Shown here piece by piece: positions 6,887-16,379 of a stretch of 32,389 bases of DNA (positions are counted from its first letter, which is position 1; each line of letters opens with the position of its first letter). This DNA comes from an uncultured Bacteroidota bacterium (GTDB lineage: Bacteria > Bacteroidota > Bacteroidia > Chitinophagales > Chitinophagaceae). The notes below the pieces were generated by a model that worked only from the letters and a program-made list of their open reading frames with translations, did not search any database and was not told the DNA's origin. The DNA is taken from contig CAIMDZ010000201.1 in assembly GCA_903839875.1 (NCBI GenBank), positions 1 to 32,389 of the forward strand. Reading direction: 5' to 3'. The translations under genes were made by a program, and so were the position numbers.

Positions 6887-8545
6887 ATGATTAAAAAAAT
6901 ATCGGGCGGCCTTTTTATTATGTGGTATTTGCTAAGCGCAAATACCACATTTGCTTTTACTCATGCCGACACACTCAGGGGAAGTAATGGCCGGGGAAGG
7001 GAATGGTGGGATGTAACCAGGTATGACCTGCAGGTAGCATTTGATACTGCCAACAAAAGCATATCGGGTATCAACCAGATCGCATTCAGCATATCCAGCG
7101 CTCCGCATGACAGCCTCCAGATAGACTTGCAGGAACCAATGATACTTGACAGTATTTTTTTAATGGCAAGAGCGGTAGGTGAAAAAGATATCACTTTAGC
7201 CGTTGTAAAAGAAGGAAATGTGTGGTGGGTAAAGTATCCTTTTCATAAATTTCACACGGGCGATAAAATACTGCTTTCGGCCTATTATCACGGAGTCCCC
7301 AGGGGTGCTGTCAGGCCACCATGGGATGGTGGTTTCAGTTGGAAACATGATGAACAGGGAAAATTGTGGGTTTCTGTTTCCTGCCAGGGATTGGGCGCCA
7401 GCGTATGGTGGCCCTGCAAGGATGCCCAGTGGGATGAACCGGACAGCGGCATGGCCATGCGTTTTTTTGTTCCGGGTTATTATGCCATAAGTAACGGCAG
7501 GGCACTGAATGTAGATTCATCTGCAGTAAACGGGCAGCCACCGGGTATTTCGGGCTGGGAAGTAAGAAATCCTATCAATACCTATGATGTTACTTTTTAC
7601 ATTGGTGATTATGTGCATTGGCATGATACCATGATGGGTGAAAAAGGAGTATTGGACCTGGATTTCTACGTTCTGAGATACAATGAGGAGAAAGCAAGGA
7701 AACAATTTGCAGTAGTAAAACAAATGTTGCACTGTTATGAATACTGGCTGGGCCCCTACCCTTTTTATGAAGATGGATATAAACTTGTAGAAGCGCCCTA
7801 CCTGGGGATGGAACACCAGAGTGGCATTGCCTATGGCAACGGTTATAAAATGGGCTATGAAGGATATGACCGGACGATGACCGGTTATGGATTAAACTTT
7901 GATTATATCATTATACATGAGAGTGGCCATGAGTGGTTTGGCAATAGTATTACTGCCGGGGATATGGCTGATAACTGGATACATGAGGGTATCACCACTT
8001 ACAGCGAATCGCTGTTTGCAGAATGTATCATGGGAAGGGAAAAGGGGCAAAAATATTGCCATGGAGAATGGCAGGGCATTGAAAATGATAAGCCGGTAAT
8101 TGGCGCCTATGGAGTGAATGAAGAAGGCTCAAATGATATATATGACAAGGGAGCTGCCATTATGCATATGATACGCACTATGACCGGGGATGATGAAAAA
8201 TTCAGAATGATGCTGCGTGGGCTGAGCAAAGATTTTTACCACCAGGTTGTTACCACCAGGCAAGTAGAGGATTATATAAGCGGCAAAACCGGCCTGGACC
8301 TAAAAGCATTCTTTAACCAATATCTGCGCACTATAAACATCCCGCAACTGGAATATTATATAAAGGATGACCAACTGAATTATAAATTCAATAACATTGA
8401 AGAAGGCTTTACCTTACCCATTACCATAACTTCAGGCGACAAATCAAAAACCATAAACCCAACCGCCGAATGGCAGCATATAAAATGGAAGGAAGGGTAT
8501 AATGTAACATTTTGCAATAATTTTTTGATGAAGGTGAAGAAGTGA
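6887..8545 (+). CDS. Secreted M1 family metallopeptidase (aminopeptidase-type)
   Basis: This 552-residue protein has an N-terminal hydrophobic export signal (FIMWYLLSANTTFAF). The zinc site HESGH at 344-348 is followed after 18 residues by the third ligand Glu367 (NWIHEG), the gluzincin spacing. The exopeptidase-type motif appears as GMEHQS at 307-312, where Glu309 would hold the substrate amino terminus. A beta-rich N-terminal domain precedes the catalytic domain. The protein is shorter than PepN-type enzymes and stops soon after the helical domain, as is common in Bacteroidota. Lying 17 nt behind an FKBP gene, it probably shares its mRNA and works in the same compartment on peptides or misfolded exported proteins (inference). 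Confidence 0.93.
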   Translation: MIKKISGGLFIMWYLLSANTTFAFTHADTLRGSNGRGREWWDVTRYDLQVAFDTANKSISGINQIAFSISSAPHDSLQIDLQEPMILDSIFLMARAVGEKDITLAVVKEGNVWWVKYPFHKFHTGDKILLSAYYHGVPRGAVRPPWDGGFSWKHDEQGKLWVSVSCQGLGASVWWPCKDAQWDEPDSGMAMRFFVPGYYAISNGRALNVDSSAVNGQPPGISGWEVRNPINTYDVTFYIGDYVHWHDTMMGEKGVLDLDFYVLRYNEEKARKQFAVVKQMLHCYEYWLGPYPFYEDGYKLVEAPYLGMEHQSGIAYGNGYKMGYEGYDRTMTGYGLNFDYIIIHESGHEWFGNSITAGDMADNWIHEGITTYSESLFAECIMGREKGQKYCHGEWQGIENDKPVIGAYGVNEEGSNDIYDKGAAIMHMIRTMTGDDEKFRMMLRGLSKDFYHQVVTTRQVEDYISGKTGLDLKAFFNQYLRTINIPQLEYYIKDDQLNYKFNNIEEGFTLPITITSGDKSKTINPTAEWQHIKWKEGYNVTFCNNFLMKVKK

Positions 8546-8582
8546 ATTGTTATTAATAATCAGAAAAATTAGTTTATTATTT

Positions 8583-8590
8583 TATCTTCG
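8583..8590 (+). promoter_or_regulatory. -7-like box of the TMTC-like gene
   Basis: TATCTTCG matches TAnnTTTG at 7 of 8 positions and ends only 3 nt before the ATG at 8594. No -33 TTTG stands out. Confidence 0.4.
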
Positions 8591-8593
8591 GGT

Positions 8594-10558
8594 ATGCCGG
8601 GAAAACAAGCAAACAAAAATCCTGCAATACCCAAACAGACAATACCTGTTTCGGACAAAAATGCTGTTTCCGGCCCTGAAATAAAAATTGCAAATGGCAT
8701 CCCGAAATGGGCTCCGGTGGCGGTTATTATATTGACTGCGATATTGTATTTCCCATCGCTGCAGAATGGTATTACGAGTTTTGATGATGATTTTTATATA
8801 CTGAAAAACCCATTCCTGAGAGACCATAGCTGGCAGGGAATTGTTGCTATATTCACTTCTTATTACGCAGGCAATTATCACCCGCTCACTACCCTCACTT
8901 ACCTTTTTGAGTTTTCAAATTTTGGCGACAATCCGTTGCCTTACCATATCCTGAACCTTGCGCTGCACCTGGCAAATACATGGCTGGTTTTAAAATTGGC
9001 GGAAAAATTAAGTGGCCGGAAAATAACTGCTTTGGTGGTTTGTGTGTTGTTTGCTGTACACCCTATGCATGTGGAATCTGTGGCATGGATTTCTGAACGG
9101 AAGGATGTACTCTATACCTTATTTTATTTATGGGCGCTTTTAGTATACCTGCGATACATGGAACAGGGAAACAAACGAAAATATTACCTGCTTACCCTCC
9201 TTCTGTTTCTGGCTTCCCTGCTTTCAAAATCAGCGGCTGTTACACTCCCTTTATTAATGATCGCAATTGACGTGTATAAAGGCAGGAAAATAAATGGCCG
9301 TTCAATCGGAGAGAAGGTGCCCTTCTTCCTCCTTTCAATATTGTTTGGCCTATTGAATTTACAATCGCAGGCAGCACAGGGAGCCATTACAGACCTGGGG
9401 GCTGCTTATAGTATTATTAACAGGATATTTCTGTTTACATCCAACCTTTCGATGTATTTCATTAAGCTGGTTGCACCATATAATTTGTCCTTGCTTCATT
9501 TTTATCCAGGTGAAAACAAAGGTATGCTACCCTTATTGTTTTATTTCTCACTGCCGCTGATATTGCTGCTAACATGGCTGATCCTGAGAAAAAATAAATT
9601 TCGCACGGAGATCCTGTTTGGGGTATCCTTTTTTATGATCACTATTTCGGTCATGCTGCAGGTAGTAGCAGTTGGCTCCGCATTTTATTCCGAGCGGTAT
9701 ACCTACGTTCCTTACATTGGCTTGTTTTATATAACCGGGCAATTGATTACGCACGCATCCGGTAGTAAACTCAGGTATTTTGTTTATGGAATTTTTGCAT
9801 TATTCATTCTGGCATTCTCCGTGATAACATGGAACCGTATCCCGGTTTGGAAAAATGACGAAAGCCTTTTTGGGGATATAAGAAAGAAAGACCCGAAACA
9901 GGCAATTGGTATGTCGAATGCTGTTTTTTTCTTTGGTTACACTAAAGAAACCAAGAACGACCTGCCGGGGGCACTTTATGATTATACCCAGGCCATACTT
10001 TTCAATCCCGGGCTGGAAGATGCGTACCTGAAAAGAGGGGTTGTGAATTTCGCATTGCACAATTATGATTCGGCGATTAGTGATTATAGCAAGGCGTTAA
10101 GATTCAAACCCAATTCAGATAATCTGTTTAATCTGAGGGGTTGGGCATACTTCCAGGCCGGCGACACGCTTGCCGCTTTGAACGATTATAACAGGGCATT
10201 GGCGCTCAATCCCGGATTAACTGATGCATTGAATAACAGGGGGTGGCTCTATTTCTGTAAAGGCAACCCGGGCGCTGCAATCGAGGATTATAAAAAGGTA
10301 ATTGCAGTGGAACTTCACAATGTATTAGCCTATAATAATCTGGCGGGCATTGCATCGAATATGGGAGACTACAGTTCGGCTATTGAATATTATGATTCGA
10401 TCATAAAGATAAATCCGAAAGAAAATGGGGCTCATCATGATTTGGGTATTGTGAAGCTGAAACTCAAGGATACTGCGGGCGCATGTGGAGAATGGAAAAA
10501 GGCGGCGGAACTGGGAAATAGGGAAGCTGCACAATTGGTGAAACAGTATGGACGGTGA
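8594..10558 (+). CDS. TMTC-like multi-pass membrane protein with C-terminal TPRs (putative GT-C glycosyltransferase)
   Basis: This 654-residue protein has a polar N-terminus of about 38 residues, then roughly ten membrane segments to about residue 415, then about six TPRs (about 455-650). The first external loop has FDDDFYILKNP at 63-73, the acidic pair expected of GT-C sugar transferases of the TMTC/PMT type, and NYHPLTTLTY at 94-103. The stretch HPMHVESVAWISERKDVL is characteristic of this TPR-bearing bacterial family. By analogy it would move a sugar from a polyprenyl-phosphate donor to an envelope protein, but neither donor nor acceptor can be inferred. It ends 12 nt from a convergent gene. 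Confidence 0.75.
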   Translation: MPGKQANKNPAIPKQTIPVSDKNAVSGPEIKIANGIPKWAPVAVIILTAILYFPSLQNGITSFDDDFYILKNPFLRDHSWQGIVAIFTSYYAGNYHPLTTLTYLFEFSNFGDNPLPYHILNLALHLANTWLVLKLAEKLSGRKITALVVCVLFAVHPMHVESVAWISERKDVLYTLFYLWALLVYLRYMEQGNKRKYYLLTLLLFLASLLSKSAAVTLPLLMIAIDVYKGRKINGRSIGEKVPFFLLSILFGLLNLQSQAAQGAITDLGAAYSIINRIFLFTSNLSMYFIKLVAPYNLSLLHFYPGENKGMLPLLFYFSLPLILLLTWLILRKNKFRTEILFGVSFFMITISVMLQVVAVGSAFYSERYTYVPYIGLFYITGQLITHASGSKLRYFVYGIFALFILAFSVITWNRIPVWKNDESLFGDIRKKDPKQAIGMSNAVFFFGYTKETKNDLPGALYDYTQAILFNPGLEDAYLKRGVVNFALHNYDSAISDYSKALRFKPNSDNLFNLRGWAYFQAGDTLAALNDYNRALALNPGLTDALNNRGWLYFCKGNPGAAIEDYKKVIAVELHNVLAYNNLAGIASNMGDYSSAIEYYDSIIKINPKENGAHHDLGIVKLKLKDTAGACGEWKKAAELGNREAAQLVKQYGR

Positions 10559-10570
10559 TGGGAACAACAG

Positions 10571-11059
10571 TTATCTTGATCTTAGTGTTGACTCTAATGC
10601 TTCTTTAATGATCATCTTGTTCCAACGTACACCCTGGGGCAGTATCTTATAAGTCATCCGGTAGTCACAGAAACAGTCACAAACTTCTCTGCCGACGAAA
10701 TAATAATACAATGTCAGTGTATCGCGTTCAATTTTAATATCACCTGAAAATTTGCCGCAGCATTTAGTGATAAAATCGAAGGATATTATCGAAGTATCAT
10801 TTGAACGAGTCTCATTTATGTTATACGGGTTGCCGGTTCCATATTTCTTTTTCTTTTTTCGATCGAGGACGATTCCTTTTTGATCATCACATAGTTGGGT
10901 GAAGGAAACATCTACGAGACTACTTTTTCTTACAGAAGAATGGCATGCACAGGAGAACAACCAAAGAAGGCTGGATGAGGCAATTAATGAAATGGTTAAC
11001 GGCAGTCTGGTTAGCGAGACCAGAACGTTAACGGAACGCAATAAATACCTAATTAACAT
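10571..11059 (-). CDS. Small Cys-rich lipoprotein of unknown function
   Basis: I do not recognise this family. From the ATG at 11059 the protein has 162 residues. A long hydrophobic leader ends in LFSC with Cys37 as the likely lipidated residue. The mature part is about 125 residues, with a Lys-rich patch (DRKKKKKYG) and a Cys cluster CDCFCDY. The frame opens further upstream at a GTG (11083), but a -7-like box (minus strand TACTTATG at 11073-11080) falls inside that extension, so the ATG is preferred. The gene converges on the TMTC-like gene with 12 nt between stops and is divergent from mutS, with a 206-nt intergenic region. Confidence 0.6.
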   Translation of the reverse strand: MLIRYLLRSVNVLVSLTRLPLTISLIASSSLLWLFSCACHSSVRKSSLVDVSFTQLCDDQKGIVLDRKKKKKYGTGNPYNINETRSNDTSIISFDFITKCCGKFSGDIKIERDTLTLYYYFVGREVCDCFCDYRMTYKILPQGVRWNKMIIKEALESTLRSR

Positions 11060-11253
11060 GGAATTATAAGAGCATAAGTACACTACCTACAATCGTAAGA
11101 AACTGAACTACGCCATCTGATCAGGCATCAGCTTTCTATACTATGGTGAAATGACCGCTTATTTTAAGAGACAATTTACCTGTTTTATCCACATTTCTCT
11201 AACACTGTGATTAAGCCATTTCGCTATTCAGCCATTGAGCCATTAATTTTCAT

Positions 11254-11261
11254 TAGGTTTG
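11254..11261 (+). promoter_or_regulatory. -7 box of mutS
   Basis: TAGGTTTG is a perfect TAnnTTTG. It ends 4 nt before the GTG start at 11266. ATTG at 11234-11237 is the nearest -33-like element, with a short 16-nt spacer. Confidence 0.55.
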
Positions 11262-11265
11262 TACA

Positions 11266-13884
11266 GTGGCAAAGGAAAAATTAGCGGAAACGCCTTTAAT
11301 GAAGCAACACAAGGATATTAAAGCCAAATATCCTGATGCCGTTTTGCTGTTTCGTGTAGGCGATTTTTATGAGACCTTCAATGAAGATGCTCACATAGCA
11401 TCGCGGGTGCTTGGAATTACTTTAACCAAGCGGGCGAACGGATCTGCATCTACTGTTGATCTTGCAGGGTTCCCGCATCATTCATTGGATACTTACCTGC
11501 ATAAACTGGTAAAAGCAGGCTACCGTGTTGCCATCTGTGACCAGCTCGAAGACCCCAAACTGACCAAGGGTATTGTGAAGCGCGGCGTTACTGAACTGGT
11601 AACTCCGGGTGTAGCTACAAGCGATAAGCTACTCGAAAACAGAACCAACAATTTCCTTGCGGCACTGCACCTGGGAGAACCTTTGTGCGGAGTTGCTTTC
11701 CTCGATATTACTACTGGTGAGTTTTATGCCGCCGAAGGTAATATCGAGTATATGGATAAGCTGCTGCAAAGCTTTCAGCCATCTGAAGTGATACTTTCAA
11801 AATCACAGGTAAAAAGGTTTAAGGAACAATTTGACACCAAGGTGTACACTTTCCAGCTCGATGAGTGGGTGTTCAGAGAACAATATTGCTACGACCTGCT
11901 GCTGGCACACTTCCAGACCCAGTCAATGAAAGGTTTCGGGATTGAGGATTTAAAATGTGCAATAGTGGCCTGCGGAGTTGCGCTCCATTACCTGAAGGAC
12001 ACAGAACATAACAGCCTGCAACACATTAACACACTACAGCGCATTGTAGCCACAGACTTTATGTGGATGGACAGGTTTACCATACGCAACCTGGAACTGG
12101 TCCACAGCAGCTATGAGCAGGGAACAAATTTGCTGCAGGCTATAGACCATACTTTTACGCCGATGGGCGCACGGCTGATGAAGCGATGGATGATCTTTCC
12201 GCTGTTTGACCTGAACAGGATAGAGCAACGACTGGACCTCGTGAGCCATTTTATTATAGAACAGGACCTTAGCCATGCACTCAACCACCTCGTAAAACAA
12301 ATAGGCGATGTGGAAAGACTTGTAGGAAAAATACCGCTGAAAAAAATAAATCCCCGTGAGGTAATGCAACTGGCAAGGTGCATGAAATTCATGGAAGACA
12401 TGCGTATCAAGTGCCTTGAGGATACGAATGTTGCTCTGAACCGGCTGGCGGAACCATTGCAACCATTGATAGAATTGAGAGAGCAGATAACAATGTCTAT
12501 TGTAGATGATGCGCCTGCACTGGCCTCTAAAGGCGGCATGATGCGGGAAGGGCTGTCGGAAGAACTGGATCACTTAAGAAAAATATCAAGGAGCGGGAAG
12601 GATTATTTATTGCAGATACAGCAGCAGGAATCGCAGCGCACAGGGATTTCTTCATTGAAAATTTCTTACAACAATGTTTTCGGGTACTACCTGGAAGTGA
12701 CGCATACCCACAAAGACAAAGTACCCGCAGACTGGATCCGAAAGCAAACCCTGGCCAATGCAGAGCGGTACATTACACCGGAACTTAAAGAATATGAAGA
12801 AAAAATACTTGGCGCGGAAGACAAGATACTAACCATTGAAATGGAGTTGTATCAGCAGTTACTGGTAAGCATTGAGCCTTTCATATCGGCTATACAGAAT
12901 AACGCACACATAGTTGCGCAACTTGATTGCCTTTTATGCTTTGCCAATAACGCCCAGAAATTTAACTACCATCGCCCTACCCTGGTAACGGAACCTATTC
13001 TTGAGATCAGGGAAGGAAGGCATCCGGTAATAGAGCAACAGTTGCCCCCGGGAGAAAGCTATATTGCAAACGACATAAAGCTGGATAAAACAGAACAGCA
13101 GGTGATCATTCTCACAGGGCCAAACATGAGCGGTAAATCGGCCCTGCTGCGTCAGACTGCCATTATTACGCTAATGGCGCATATGGGCAGTTTTGTACCT
13201 GCCGATTCCGCTACTATAGGCCTTACTGATAAAATATTTACACGTGTGGGTGCATCGGATAACCTAAGCGGCGGTGAAAGTACCTTCATGGTGGAGATGA
13301 ATGAAACGGCAAGTATCATCAACAACATCAGTGAGCGCAGCCTGGTTCTGCTGGATGAAATAGGCCGGGGCACAAGTACATACGATGGCATTTCGCTTGC
13401 ATGGTCTATAGTTGAGCACCTGCATAATAGCCCGGCAAAACCAAAAACTTTATTCGCTACACACTACCACGAACTGAACGAACTGGAACACCAGTTGCCG
13501 CGTGTAGTTAACTACCACATCACCCACAAAGAAACGGGCAACAAAGTAATATTCCTGCGCAAACTGGCCCCTGGCGGGAGCCGGCATAGTTTTGGCATCC
13601 AGGTAGCACGCATGGCAGGAATGCCGCCGAAGCTGCTGGACCGTGCCAACGAGATACTTGCACAACTTGAAGAAAAACATGCCGGCACTGGAAGCACCCT
13701 CCAAAAAGTGAAAAACATAAAACCCGCTGCACAATTCCAGCTTAATATTTTCGACGGGGTTACAGAAGATATTCGCCGCATTCAACAGCTACTTGATGCA
13801 ACTGATATTAATACACTTACCCCAGTTGAGGCATTAATGAAGCTGAATGAAATGAAGGAGATAGTGAAGCAGTACAGGAAATAG
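11266..13884 (+). CDS. mutS: DNA mismatch repair protein MutS
   Basis: This 872-residue MutS is complete. It recognises base mismatches and small loops and recruits MutL. The mismatch-wedge motif is present near the N-terminus (GDFYE, with Phe34-x-Glu36). Connector, lever and clamp domains follow. The ABC-type ATPase has Walker A GPNMSGKS at 618-625, the signature NLSGGESTFMVEM and Walker B LVLLDEIGRGTSTYDG. The start is GTG: the N-terminal TPLMKQH is the family's usual opening and requires a start upstream of the internal Met12. A perfect -7 box ends 4 nt before this GTG, so the mRNA may have essentially no leader. No mutL lies nearby. Confidence 0.97.
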   Translation: MAKEKLAETPLMKQHKDIKAKYPDAVLLFRVGDFYETFNEDAHIASRVLGITLTKRANGSASTVDLAGFPHHSLDTYLHKLVKAGYRVAICDQLEDPKLTKGIVKRGVTELVTPGVATSDKLLENRTNNFLAALHLGEPLCGVAFLDITTGEFYAAEGNIEYMDKLLQSFQPSEVILSKSQVKRFKEQFDTKVYTFQLDEWVFREQYCYDLLLAHFQTQSMKGFGIEDLKCAIVACGVALHYLKDTEHNSLQHINTLQRIVATDFMWMDRFTIRNLELVHSSYEQGTNLLQAIDHTFTPMGARLMKRWMIFPLFDLNRIEQRLDLVSHFIIEQDLSHALNHLVKQIGDVERLVGKIPLKKINPREVMQLARCMKFMEDMRIKCLEDTNVALNRLAEPLQPLIELREQITMSIVDDAPALASKGGMMREGLSEELDHLRKISRSGKDYLLQIQQQESQRTGISSLKISYNNVFGYYLEVTHTHKDKVPADWIRKQTLANAERYITPELKEYEEKILGAEDKILTIEMELYQQLLVSIEPFISAIQNNAHIVAQLDCLLCFANNAQKFNYHRPTLVTEPILEIREGRHPVIEQQLPPGESYIANDIKLDKTEQQVIILTGPNMSGKSALLRQTAIITLMAHMGSFVPADSATIGLTDKIFTRVGASDNLSGGESTFMVEMNETASIINNISERSLVLLDEIGRGTSTYDGISLAWSIVEHLHNSPAKPKTLFATHYHELNELEHQLPRVVNYHITHKETGNKVIFLRKLAPGGSRHSFGIQVARMAGMPPKLLDRANEILAQLEEKHAGTGSTLQKVKNIKPAAQFQLNIFDGVTEDIRRIQQLLDATDINTLTPVEALMKLNEMKEIVKQYRK

Positions 13885-13944
13885 ACTACCACCTCTCGTT
13901 GGCATGATTCTTATCTCAAATATATCAAATACTAAAACAGGATT

Positions 13945-14193
13945 ATGAAAAAGAGATTTGTTACATTAATGCTGTTGTGCCTCTTTACTATTGCATCAAT
14001 TGGTACGGCATCAGCACAAGACCATGACAGAGGCAGGCGACATCAACGCCAACCACGTCAGCATCGTGAACATATGCCAAGGCATAGGAACGATCGTGGA
14101 CATAACCGTGATCGCGGACATGTTGGTGATCGCGGAAATAATCATGGAAATGACCGTAACCGCGATCATAGCCATGATAATGACCGGCATTAA
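13945..14193 (+). CDS. Small secreted Arg/His/Asp-rich low-complexity protein
   Basis: This 82-residue protein has a clear signal peptide (MKKRFVTLMLLCLFTIASIGTASA, then QD). The mature part of about 57 residues is almost only Arg, His, Asp, Asn and Gly, built from imperfect GHNRDRGHVGDRGN-like repeats. The DNA has an 18-nt near-tandem unit at 14098-14133. It is probably disordered and could bind metal or polyanions, but this is only composition-based. An overlapping frame (13991-14320) is open but lacks any signal and is judged a shadow. The gene starts 60 nt after mutS and may or may not share its transcript. Confidence 0.6.
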   Translation: MKKRFVTLMLLCLFTIASIGTASAQDHDRGRRHQRQPRQHREHMPRHRNDRGHNRDRGHVGDRGNNHGNDRNRDHSHDNDRH

Positions 14194-14300
14194 TTTAATG
14201 TTGGTTATTAAAACGCATCAGTATGCTGCTCTTTCCGTAGAGAATTATACTGGTGCGCTTTGCATGCTGATAATAAATACAGAGAAACAACCTGAAAACA

Positions 14301-14726
14301 TCAACGGTAGTTATACCTGAGATCATGGTATTTTCCTTTTTTGTAAGGATGGTTTCTGTCATGGGCACGCCCTGCCCTCCATAAAAGGTAGCCCAAAGCA
14401 TAATCAGTTAGTCCGCAGGCTATCCAGCTTACCGCATCTGATTCGTGTTGAATGTCAGCTAATTTAATTACTCCCCAGCAGGCAGATAAGAATCCTGTGC
14501 CCATACACGACCATCCGGTTACGGTTGCCCAACCGGGCTTTATTGCCCATACTTCCCATGCCTGGTTACTATGAGGCAATTTATAACCTGCATTAAACGT
14601 AAGGTTAAGTTTTTCAGGACTATAAGCAGCAGCCATAACAGGACAAAAATCCGGGACGCTTAATGAAATCTGCGCTCCAGCTCTTAAAGAAAAAGCGAGC
14701 CCGGTAACAAAGAAAATATACTTCAT
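14301..14726 (-). CDS. Small exported or membrane protein of unknown function
   Basis: I do not recognise this 141-residue protein. It has a signal peptide (FFVTGLAFSLRAGAQ). A central part contains two moderately hydrophobic stretches (ATVTGWSCMGTGFLSACWGVI and AVSWIACGLTDYALGYLLW). The C-terminus is basic, with GRAHDRNHPYKKGKYHD. The stretches could be membrane hairpins. The region 14194-14300 between it and the convergent small secreted gene shows nothing I can name. Confidence 0.5.
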   Translation of the reverse strand: MKYIFFVTGLAFSLRAGAQISLSVPDFCPVMAAAYSPEKLNLTFNAGYKLPHSNQAWEVWAIKPGWATVTGWSCMGTGFLSACWGVIKLADIQHESDAVSWIACGLTDYALGYLLWRAGRAHDRNHPYKKGKYHDLRYNYR

Positions 14727-14849
14727 AAAGTAGTGTGTAAAATGCTCAGAGTTTGTTAACAGTGATTGGATAACAATAAATTCACCTGGTTTAACGGGCG
14801 ACGTCTACAATATACATATTGCATTTTATTTAATACGGATGAACTGCAT

Positions 14850-14865
14850 CCCTATAGCTATCGGG
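14850..14865. repeat. Near-palindrome CCCTATAGCTATCGGG
   Basis: This 16-bp imperfect palindrome has one mismatched pair and sits in the 208-nt gap between the unknown small gene and the DyP peroxidase gene. Together with the heptamer array next to it, it makes this gap repeat-rich. It could be a member of a dispersed palindromic repeat family. Confidence 0.45.
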
Positions 14866-14899
14866 AACCTGTTGCTAACTGCCGGCTTATTGCACAAAG

Positions 14900-14934
14900 T
14901 ACTAACTGTCAACTGCCAAATATCAACTGCCAAC
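14900..14934 (-). repeat. Heptamer array (GTTGGCA-type) abutting the DyP peroxidase stop
   Basis: Read on the minus strand, five 7-nt units start on the first base after the TAA of the peroxidase gene: GTTGGCA, GTTGATA, TTTGGCA, GTTGACA, GTTAGTA. Phase, orientation and position relative to the gene match the arrays at 6272 and 26732. Confidence 0.8.
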
Positions 14935-16368
14935 TTACAAAGTGGCCAGGTACTTTATGGTTGTAAGAGATGGAAAGAAGAAATAAGCTCCGCCCTTCAC
15001 ATGCACAAAACGTTGCATCCCGGTCACGTATTTATTTACCGAGTGACTGGGTATTGTAAACACCTGTTGTGTGCCTTCCACCGGGGTTTCCTTCACGCCT
15101 ATGAAAGGGTCAGGATCATTTACTAATTGTTTGAACTTGGGGTAGTTGGCCCATGTATATTGGATGAATTCAAACTGGCGGGAGATGTCGGCGTTAAAAC
15201 AAGCAAATAGCATACCCACTTCACCGTCAGGCGCCGGCCCAGTTGGAGACCCCACAACGGGCTCGCCATAATGCCGCGCCCGCCTGATGATCCGGTGCCG
15301 GTTGGCAAGCAGTATGGATTCCTTATGGGTATTTTCCTCAAAGCTATCCCTGGGGTTCAGCCTCCGGGTATGGGCGCCAAACGGGCACTTCATACCGTGA
15401 CGGTCTGTGTCATTGTAAAAGAAATCATTGTCATCAATGTATTTCGCAGGGTCTTCATTGGGGTGCAGGTCCATGGGGTCTGCATCCGGCCATTTTACTA
15501 TTGGTGCACCGCTTGGCCATCGGCCCATCATTTTAGCAGACAGCCTTTTACTCTCCTGCTCATTAATGGTACCATCAGCGTTTTTAGTTTTATCATTAAT
15601 AAAGGTCCAATATCCCTTCACATCCTGCTGCAACTGGCGCAGTACCATGTAGGAGCCGTTCCGGCCAAGGTCTTTACAACGTGATCCTGCTATGTCGTCG
15701 CGCAATAAGCTTGTATCGCCCTGAGCTTCTGCAAGGAACGGAGTATCGGGGTAAACATTGTATTCACTCTTGTAACCCATAAGGAACTCACCGGCGTTGA
15801 GGTTGTCACTCTCTTTGCCGCTTTGTCCGCTGCCTTTTATGAATGGCTGTGAGATTCCATCCCTGAACCCAAAGTGTTCTTTATTCCCCGGCAGTAACTG
15901 CCCGTCAATATGATAGACCTCCTTCAGACCTTTGGAGAACTGTTCAGAAAGTTGCCTGTGGTAATTTTCAGCGGTGTTTATATCACTACCAAAAACCATG
16001 AGCATTAAATGAACGGTTTCATTCTGTGGTCCGCCCCACTGCCAGCCTCCCGGATCGCTGGAGTCAAAATCGCCGAGCAGGCGCTGTCTATGCGGCGTTA
16101 CCATACCTTCCCTGAATTCGCGGATGAAAGTATCGGTATTGCTTTTTTTCATACCAAGAGCCGCGAGCCCGTATGAAGTGAAAGCTATATTAAGTCCTGT
16201 ATGTGCAGTCTCTGAATTTGCGTTTGTAATATTGCCTGCAATACTTTTAATAAAATTCTTTGCGGCGGCTGTATCGGTTACCTGCAACATTACATAACGT
16301 GAATACTGCATGCCCTGGAATTCATTCACCAGGAAGCCCTGAACATCTGATAATTCAATGGATACCAT
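14935..16368 (-). CDS. DyP-type (dye-decolourising) heme peroxidase
   Basis: This 477-residue enzyme is a heme peroxidase of the dimeric alpha/beta-barrel superfamily. The distal motif GFRDGISQP is at 167-175 with catalytic Asp170. The axial-ligand region CPFGAHTRRLNPR is at 328-340 with His333. The distal-arginine region is HRIIRRARHYGEP. There is no Tat or Sec signal, so it is probably cytosolic, unlike many small bacterial DyPs. The length and motifs are those of the longer DyP forms. It is last in the minus-strand run, 11 nt behind the duplicated-domain membrane protein, so the two are almost certainly co-transcribed. The physiological substrate is not known; lipid hydroperoxides are proposed in the findings. 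A heptamer array abuts the stop. Confidence 0.93.
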   Translation of the reverse strand: MVSIELSDVQGFLVNEFQGMQYSRYVMLQVTDTAAAKNFIKSIAGNITNANSETAHTGLNIAFTSYGLAALGMKKSNTDTFIREFREGMVTPHRQRLLGDFDSSDPGGWQWGGPQNETVHLMLMVFGSDINTAENYHRQLSEQFSKGLKEVYHIDGQLLPGNKEHFGFRDGISQPFIKGSGQSGKESDNLNAGEFLMGYKSEYNVYPDTPFLAEAQGDTSLLRDDIAGSRCKDLGRNGSYMVLRQLQQDVKGYWTFINDKTKNADGTINEQESKRLSAKMMGRWPSGAPIVKWPDADPMDLHPNEDPAKYIDDNDFFYNDTDRHGMKCPFGAHTRRLNPRDSFEENTHKESILLANRHRIIRRARHYGEPVVGSPTGPAPDGEVGMLFACFNADISRQFEFIQYTWANYPKFKQLVNDPDPFIGVKETPVEGTQQVFTIPSHSVNKYVTGMQRFVHVKGGAYFFFPSLTTIKYLATL

Positions 16369-16379
16369 AAAAACAATGA

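Noticed and set aside
12034-12573. 179-codon minus-strand frame inside mutS
   Set aside because: Antisense shadow of a conserved gene; its Phe/Gln/His-rich sequence matches no known fold.
13991-14320. 109-codon open frame overlapping the small secreted Arg/His-rich protein gene
   Set aside because: It lacks a signal peptide or family pattern and its long Ile/Met/Val runs are the +1 shadow of the repeated codons in the other frame.
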